From the NCBI GenBank assembly GCA_958299035.1, contig CATQJL010000223.1, positions 50,450,302-50,514,301 of the forward strand: a stretch of DNA of 64,000 nucleotides, read 5' to 3'. The notes below the pieces were generated by a model. It was not told the DNA's origin, did no database searches, and was given only the letters and a program-made list of their open reading frames with translations. This document shows, piece after piece, positions 57,002-64,000 of the stretch. The translations under genes and the position numbers were made by a program. The DNA comes from Cylicocyclus nassatus. Its lineage: Eukaryota; Nematoda; Chromadorea; Rhabditida; Strongylidae. The stretch's first letter is position 1, and every line of letters starts with the position of its first letter.

Positions 57002-57441
57002 CAAAATTCCAAGCTATGAATTACGCGAACTTTCATAGTTTCGTATTTTACGAAAGCATAATAATGAGAGTTGGAAGTTTACCAGAGAAGCCAGATCTGT
57101 CTTCAACACTGTCAAAGAGTACTTATCTCGACGTATCTTATCATCATCTACAAAACCAACTAATCATTGATACTCATGCATATTCTGACATCACAGATGT
57201 CTTCAGTTACATTGAATCTGTTGAATGTGCCGGTATTGTCAATAAGAGACAAAATCTTTTCCCACTGCGGCTAGCACAACATCTGCTCTTATCCTCAAGC
57301 ATCATTCGAGAGAAACCTTGCCATGCAAAATGAAAGACTATTACCTCTACATCTGAAGTTACGCGACTACCATAAAACCGAAAACAATGCGTCAATGAGA
57401 CAGAAGCAGCTCCATCAACCAAAGAAGACATTGCGTATATC

Positions 57442-57612
57442 ATGCACAGGTTCAATTACCTCTTGCTTGCGCTCCTCCTCCTCTCCATTGTCCGCTGTTG
57501 CGACCGCGATATGGACTTGGCATCATATTATCCATTATTATCTAGAATATGCATGTATGAAAATCTACGAAACCATTCAAAAGACGAGCATTTTGACGTG
57601 AGAAACTTGTAG
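57442..57612 (+). CDS. Possible small secreted peptide (56 aa)
   Basis: The ATG at 57442 opens MHRFNYLLLALLLLSIVRCC, a textbook signal peptide: a basic N-terminus, a run of Leu/Ala/Ile, then a cleavable Cys-rich edge. It is followed by DRDMDLASYYPLLSRICMYE and an Asp/His/Lys-rich tail ending at TAG 57610. An alternative is that GTGAGA at 57597 is a splice donor and the protein continues in another exon, which I could not identify. No dibasic processing sites or known peptide motif are visible. It lies 360 bp upstream of mpc-1 on the same strand. Length and isolation leave real doubt. Confidence 0.33.
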   Translation: MHRFNYLLLALLLLSIVRCCDRDMDLASYYPLLSRICMYENLRNHSKDEHFDVRNL

Positions 57613-57971
57613 ACCAAATGTGCTTCCGTGCACCTTCCTTTGAGATCATCTCTCGTCAACAACAGTATGCCCTTCACTGACTTTGTATAAACAGTACAAT
57701 CAACTTCATTTATTTACTGTCATCTTGTCTTCCTACCTCCATCCATTCGCATTCCATTCAGAAGCTACTTCGTTCTTCCGTCTAACTTGGCAGAATATCA
57801 CCTATCCCCTTTCTTTCGCCTCTCATTTCTTCTCCGATACTGCCCACTCTATACTTGGGGTATTTTTTATCACAAACACTATTAAACTGCCATAATTATA
57901 TCTCATCAACGTTCGTAATCGCGCGGAATCGTTTTCGGGTCGTGTCACATTATTCAAAAAACAGGCCGAAA

Positions 57972-58513
57972 ATGCTTACTTCAGATATGTCAAGGGTTGG
58001 GTCCGCTGTTGTCACCTACTTCCGAAGGCATAGCAGAAAAGAATGGATGGATTATTTTATGTCTACCCATTTCTGGGGTCCTGTCGCTAACTGGGGTATT
58101 CCTCTTGCGGCACTCGCTGATCTAAAGGTCCGTTTGTCTTCAGATTTTTTTTTACATATCAGGATAGCCTGTAAATAGCCCTGTGCACGTATCGCTTACA
58201 GAAAAATCCCGACATGATCTCTGGAAACATGACTGTGGCACTATGCTTATACTCTTCTGTCTTTATGAGGTTCGCATGGCATGTTCAACCGCGCAACCTT
58301 CTGCTCTTCGCTTGTCATTTTACAAATCTTTCTGCTCAATCTGCTCAGGTGCGTAAACCACTTTTAACTGAGCTATTCGTAATGTTCATTTTTTAGCTTG
58401 CTCGATATCTGAACCACAACTATCTACACATTGTTGAAGATCCTATCGCGAAGAAAGAACGTTTGAATGAGGAAAGCGGAAGCAGAGTCATGGCCCTACA
58501 CGGCAAAATATGA
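57972..58513 (+). CDS. mpc-1: Mitochondrial pyruvate carrier subunit 1
   Basis: MPC1 pairs with MPC2 in the mitochondrial inner membrane to import pyruvate. Exons 57972-58127, 58202-58348 and 58397-58513 join in phase 0 to give 139 aa, the usual size. Family features in order: [20 protein letters not shown] (residues ~30-48), [20 protein letters not shown] (53-72), [20 protein letters not shown] and [17 protein letters not shown] follows near the C-terminus. The ATG at 57972 lies 7 nt after an AACAG acceptor, a likely trans-splice site; the frame is open further upstream, but that DNA is AT-rich and not protein-like. AATAAA at 58630 follows the stop by 117 nt. The gene converges on pds-5, whose stop is 326 bp away. 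Confidence 0.93.
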
Positions 58514-58629
58514 TCACAAAATTGTATAATCTAGAAAGCTGTGAGTGTTCTGATGATTATATAGGTACCAGTTTATTAGATTGCTCCACTTAGTCCACAT
58601 TTCTAGCTGCAAGTGTACGGGTGGTTATT

Positions 58630-58635
58630 AATAAA
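58630..58635 (+). promoter_or_regulatory. Poly(A) signal AATAAA of mpc-1
   Basis: AATAAA in GGTTATTAATAAATC, 117 nt after the mpc-1 stop codon, within the 326 bp convergent intergenic spacer. Confidence 0.6.
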
Positions 58636-58839
58636 TCTAAAATTCAAAGTGAGGTATTAGTTGGAGAACCAATCACAATTTCAATAAGTAAAGATGGCAA
58701 TATTCATTTTATAATACATATGTAAACATCAGATGTTAACAAGTAGCTGTGAGATTCATAAGTAGCGAACTTAGCGAAATGGAGAGTCTCTCGCATGGCG
58801 CGACTATTCTCTAGTAACAAATGAAACAAGAAAAAAAAC

Positions 58840-61800
58840 TCAGTCAGCCTTTCCCCGAGTCCTCTGATTTCGCTTGGGTCGAGCTGGCGCTGGTTGGGGA
58901 GGAGTGGAAGAATTTTTAGTTCTCATAGAGCGTTGTGATTTCGTCGATTTATATGAGGCAGATCCATTAGATATGTTCGATCGTTGTGACTGGACTCTCG
59001 TTCTAGAGGTAGTCGAGGATTCAGTATAGAATAAAACAATTTCAAACTCACTTTAAAATATCCTTCTTTTTTACGACTTCCTTCTTTGGTGACTGCTTTT
59101 CGGCTTCTTTCTTGGGTGACTGTTTTTCGGCTTCTTTCTTGGGTGACTGCTTTTCGGCTGCTTTCTTGGGCGAGTGTTTTTCGACAGGCTGGTTCTGTGT
59201 GCTGCGTTCTTTTGGAGATCCTCTCTTGGCGTCCTTCTTTCCTTTCTCCGCTTTTGTGAACGCATTGCTTTCCTCCGCTATTCTGCCTCGTTTTGGCGAT
59301 TTTGGTATAGGTTTTGGCATCGGAGTGGAAGTAGAGAGCGGTCCCGATTGTATTAGTCTACTTCTAGTGACCTGAAATCAAGAGTTTACAAATGAATCTG
59401 CTGCCATCGCTTTCAGCGAAGAGTGCTGGGTCCAAGTACCAAGGATATCCAAGTGAATGCTGAAGTTTCTAGCGCATTATCAATGCTAACGGTCAAGCTA
59501 GCGGCATGCGCAAAAATACAAAACAACATTACTTAGTGCGTCAAGATGTACTAATATTATTCGCACTGCAGTAGTAAATAGAGAAATAGAACCGATATAA
59601 ACGAAAGATTTTGGAATGAAAACAGTACGATAGAATTAGGATGGCATATGATTCATGTGCATGGGTATGAAGTTGTAGTAAATCAACATCGGAACGATAT
59701 TTTAAGCAACAGGTGATCAAAGTTCAGTGAGCCTACCTTTCTTCCACTTGCTACTATAGGAGAAAAGTCAATGGTATCGTCAACGTTGTTCAAGCTCGAT
59801 CTTTGCCGTTTTCTAGGCCACGGTGAAACCTGAATTATTGTAATTTGATATCTTTAGAGACATATGAAAAGAATACCTTGCTTTCACCATTTTGTGAAAT
59901 TGCAACGTCATTGCCGGCGCTAAATCGCTTCAGAGGTGATGCTACCTTCCTCTAAAATATGCGCGCTTTCTCAAAATTTTGACAGAGGAGGTCGAAAATA
60001 ACCTTTGACGGAGTGGAAGTTGTGGCATTAGACTGTTCGCTTCCTTTTCGTATGTCAGAGCTTCGTGTCTGTATTTGTTCCCCCGACGTCGAAGGAGATG
60101 CGTCATCATCATCACTTGTCAGCTGAAAATTCACATTGGTAAGGCAACAAAGGAATGAAAGTCTTTACATGCACTAATCCGTCAATTCTCATTTCGGAAC
60201 TACCACAGACTACGTTGCAAAAAATAATCAAAAGTTATGAGTAGCGAGAAATAGCGTAACTTCCTGCCGAATGTAAAGGATGGAAAGAAAACCCACACTT
60301 TCGTTCCCTTCAATCAGCTTGTTTTTTTCTTTTGCGGCGCGATTTCTTGTGGATATTCGATGTGACGTTCGGCCTAAAATTGCGATCTTTAGAAACATAG
60401 TGAGAAAGGAGAAAATGGGGTAAAATTCTAAGAAAAAGGAGGACGAAAAATCACTTTGCTTTTGCTCTTCTAACTTCGGTGATTGCGACTCTTTTCTATT
60501 TCCTACTGGAATATTCTCCTGCTCCACCTTCAAAGGCTTTCGATCAATTTTCTTACGTACAGGACTCTGCAACTAGCAGGAATTTACTTATTCGCAAAGA
60601 TGACAATCAATAAAAGAGATACCATGTCTTCAGGAGATTGCGGTGACTCATCCACCTTACTCAGTTTCACCGATGGGACACGACCCCTTCGCGTTTTCCT
60701 GAAGGAATAGTCTGAGAAGTGAATATTCGAAAATGTAACATAAATACGTTGTGTTTTTGGCCTCGCGGGTGGACCTCTTTGTTGTGAACTTGGATGTACT
60801 ATTCAGGCGCTTTCGATCGCGTGTAGGTATTTTCCCATTGCGCTCCTTTTCGTCATCAATCAGTTCTTGAGGAGTATAGACCTAAGCAAAACGAAAAGAT
60901 AGAAATACGTTAGAGCAGCTCAGAGTGCAAGCGCAGGAACGAATCAAACAGAAACAACAATGAAAACTATGAATTGTTGTTCTTACAATTGCGGCATGTT
61001 TCGATTTCTTTTCTTTGATGAAGAACCGAGTCGAAAGCAGCGTTTTCCTTGGCTCATTGCGAGTAGTAACTTTCGCTCGATAGACCAACATCAATATTCC
61101 CAAGTCGGCTAACACCCACATTTTCTGAACACTGTGACTAGTGGAAGTCACTAAAAACGTCTTTATATGCTTACCTTGCTTTGTCCAATCAACTCTGCTT
61201 CACCGATCTCATTATTCTTTAGCCTCTTATCAAATAGAGCGTCATTAGATTCCTTTATGTCTTGCAGTAGAGAATAGATAAACTCAAAGTCCGTGTTTTC
61301 TTTTCTGACCGTGAATGGCTCCATGATGTACCATAAACATCTAAATTACAGAGGATTATATTTGCAAAATCAGGCGTCGCAGTGATAGATGCAAGAGAAA
61401 TTTGAGAAAATGAAAAAAAAAAACAAGATAAAATGAGCAAGTCACTGACAGTATTCTGATCTAATATAAAAGAATGATTATCTCAATTCAAAAATCTTCA
61501 AATAGCGGGAAACAGCGGCGGGCCCGAAGAGAACGCTATTCCAGATAGCACCTTTAGATTGCTGGTTCACTAGTCATACAAAAAAACCGATTTCAATGCT
61601 GCTATGTGACCAATTGTACGCACAGTAATTCGAAATATTACACGTACTCTTGAAGTACAGCCATATTAGCGATGTCGGAATGACTGGATAAGGTCTCTTG
61701 ATGTGAAAGAAGCCAAACCGCATAAGCGATAGCGTATTCTGGCTGGTGATAGGGCAGATATGCTGAAAGTACTTTTTAACATTCAGAATAAACATGAAAA

Positions 61801-64000
61801 CGACAGTAAACAGTTGAGACTATATATGAAAAGATATAATCAATGAGGGTACAAAGACAGAAACTGTACTTACCTGCAACGAATGACGGTGACTGTATCA
61901 AGTTTCGCCGCCTAGATATAGCAGCAAGAAGAGAATTGCGACAATGCTCACGGTACCTAAGTAACAGTAACATAAATTAGATTGGTGTACTTTTGGTCTT
62001 TAGAAGCATACAGTTTTATGGCATTCTCCTCTTCTGTGCTTGTGGGCTCTAGCAGCGCCGCAATAGAGAAGAATGAGAGGTATTCTATTGTAAGCCTAAA
62101 TTGAGTTGCAAAATATGGAGTACGCTTGAACGGCGGTCAAACTCACCTATTTCTAGAAATACCTTTGTTGAGTCGTCTAACAAAGTAACCACGGACACAG
62201 TCCGTTTCATCCTGGATTATGAACAAAATTACACTATTATCGACGGGATACACCTCATTTCATCATTATTCAATCTTACCTTCATCAAATTTGAAAGTGT
62301 CACAAACATATCAGCGCTCAGCATGTGGGAATATTTTTGTATGTAACATAGCTTTAGAAGGCAAGTACCAGCGACTGCCCGCAGCCATGCTTTTTCGATA
62401 GAACTGGAATAGCTTACTGGATTTGTCTATCAAAACCATTGGACAACATTATCGAAGCATCCAAAACATCGTATACAGATAGTGTGTCTTCTGTGATTGT
62501 GATAATGGTTACCACTCGCTTCATTTGTCCAGTCAATTCACTAATTAGCTAGCAACAGTCATCAAACGAAAAATACTCCCTTTCCATGTCCAGTATAACA
62601 GACCACTTCTTAGGCAAAAAAGGATGCAAAGTATCGAAAAAAACGTAAATCGAAAAGCGGTAAAAAATCACCTTATTTTCTTATCAGGATCATGCAGTTC
62701 CCCTGCTGCTTGAATAAAAGCAACGAACATCTTCAATGTTTTCATTGCTAGTGCGTCATCGTCTGCATCACCACCACAGGTGAACAGATAACGAGCGAGC
62801 AGCTTCATCCCGTAAACCTGCAACAATTCCTTTTGTGTATAACCCGGAGAAAGAAAAACAGCAATCAAGCAACACCTTCGATATCTAGAAGAAAACATTT
62901 CCAACAGTGAAACGAATATAAGCAAACACTGCGTACCTTCGATAGACAAAATCTTGGCATGGTTTGCTCTTCCAAAGGTAAAAGAGGATCAAATAAATCC
63001 ACATCTCCGGGGTCTGTCTCAAAGCTGAGAATAAGCTGCAACATCATCATAATACAAAAATTCTGAGAACGAAGTATGAGACATACTCCAGGCACAACAA
63101 CTTCTGTGATTAGACTTTTGACTCGCAAACCAAATACTTGTGGTAAATCACGATGGAGTTCAGAAATAACTTGTAGTGCGTTCACACAGGCTGTAGGATT
63201 CACATTCGAAACGTGCTCCTCTATTTCCTTAAATGGCGTTGTTGACGGAAAGTTACAGCGTGGTTGAAGTCATGAATCAAAACGTATATAATTCGAAAGT
63301 ATAAACAGATAAACAATTAGTAAAACAATCCGTAGAAACTTACAGGATATAGCTCATCAAATCGTCTTGTAGATTCTTCTTTACCAAGCAAGCGACAGAT
63401 CACACGCGCTGCCAGTTTGCAGCAACGCCCAAATCCCTCGTTTTCACTGGAAATGACGTTCCAAACAACCTACAAACGAGATAGAACCATTTCTGTTGAG
63501 GATGCGCAAGTATTCTAATAACTCTTACCGAAACAGCCTTTTCACACCAGCCTTGTTCCTTCGCCTTCAAACTAGATTGAAGAACCACGTGAAGGAGCAC
63601 TTGCAGACCTGTTTCCGCTATAAGAATGGGAGCGCTCAGCCTCTAATTGAGATAAACAGAAATAAGGAAATGATTTACCTGTTTTTGGATCATCGGAAAC
63701 AACAAGTTTCAATATATTATCAATGGAGTCATCTCTAGAGAATAGATGGGGAAAAGCCTCGCTCCAGATCTGTAAAAAGTTCAAGTGAAAGAAGCTTACT
63801 CGAGTAAGTACCAAAACCACCACAAATTGACTGGTTGAGGCAATCACTTATAGTATGGGTGGTAAAAAGTAAATGTATAGACATGACTGATACAGAGCTA
63901 CTTCGCAAATAATTATTACTAACAGTCTGCCAAGCAACTAGAATAATCACGACGGAAAAGACTCTCAAGTGTAGCTTATCATTCGATCTTTCTTCATGCT
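58840..64000 (-). CDS. pds-5: Sister chromatid cohesion protein PDS5 (C-terminal part)
   Basis: PDS5 is a HEAT-repeat protein that binds cohesin and regulates its loading, release and acetylation. Exons in transcript order: 64000-63924 (tentative, partial), 63769-63679, 63617-63529, 63469-63344, 63227-63087, 63035-62937, 62817-62672, 62403-62280, 62211-62147, 62095-61991, 61956-61874, 61762-61648, 61340-61175, 61124-60987, 60881-60748, 60698-60623, 60566-60455, 60373-60297, 60122-60003, 59951-59877, 59829-59737, 59371-59052, 59002-58840. From 63769 they keep one frame for 885 codons. Diagnostic stretches: VYGMKLLARYLF, LKLCYIQKYSHMLSADMF, VRRLNKGISRNRLTIEYLSF, NSLLAAISRRRNLI, PEYAIAYAVWLLSH, ECLWYIMEPF and KMWVLADLGILML, all in PDS5 order. 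The tail (exons 15-23) is disordered and basic, with four EKQSPKKEA-like repeats in exon 22. The N-terminal part lies beyond the window. Confidence 0.93.

Noticed and set aside
62404..62550. Open stretch ELTGQMKRVVTIITITEDTL on the minus strand inside pds-5
   Set aside because: It cannot be joined in phase to the next exon without a 14-44 nt intron. Skipping it joins exon 62672-62817 to 62280-62403 in phase and matches the PDS5 order.
1..64000. CRISPR arrays, operons with Shine-Dalgarno sites, or bacterial features
   Set aside because: None seen; the spliced eukaryotic genes and retroelements exclude a prokaryotic reading. No tRNA or rRNA gene was recognised by eye.

Overview
The window looks like a chromosomal segment of a nematode. 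Four spliced host genes occupy the right half, with GT..AG introns, short in-frame exons and candidate trans-splice acceptors just upstream of start codons. The left 34 kb is almost entirely mobile and palindromic DNA. The protein families (CDK12, PDS5, MPC1, an MPLKIP-like protein), the BEL/Pao and RTE retroelements and the 3'-splice-site style fit a rhabditid or strongylid worm such as a hookworm. The species is inference only.

Layout. 1-3914: a giant inverted repeat (foldback) whose arms and loop carry pieces of an RTE-type non-LTR retrotransposon. Each arm has received one later insertion, and the opposite arm preserves the empty site. 4812-16711: a decayed BEL/Pao LTR retrotransposon with a GGCGC target duplication. 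Its gag is split by a 7.33 kb DNA element (7192-14521) with inverted ends and a CTG duplication. That element holds a Helitron-like palindrome, a long-TIR element and an older repeat, and the older repeat contains a young gag-only BEL/Pao element (LTRs 10185-10495 and 12650-12960). 17-34 kb: further foldback elements, including two related giants at 18.5-22.2 kb and 30.4-33.6 kb, plus five dispersed copies of a palindromic family whose ends read CTCAGACARTCG. 24.1-26.6 kb holds TTAA-flanked elements.

Host genes. cdk-12 (plus, 36570-48558, 19 exons, 906 aa by my splice model) carries several TTAA-flanked and other foldback elements in introns 1 and 3. An MPLKIP-like gene (minus, two exons, 53556-57001) spans a 3 kb intron that contains another foldback element. 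A possible small secreted peptide lies at 57442-57612. mpc-1 (plus, 57972-58513) faces the 3' end of a PDS5 cohesin-associated gene (minus, 58840 to the window edge) tail to tail. The genes cover unrelated functions: transcription elongation, a mitotic or transcription cofactor, mitochondrial pyruvate import and sister-chromatid cohesion. No operon is evident.

Theme. The recurring architecture is the long DNA palindrome at every scale, from 40 bp hairpins to 3.9 kb foldbacks. Sister arms repeatedly act as internal records of the pre-insertion state, so much of the order of events can be read from the sequence itself. All alignments were done by eye; no database search was run.
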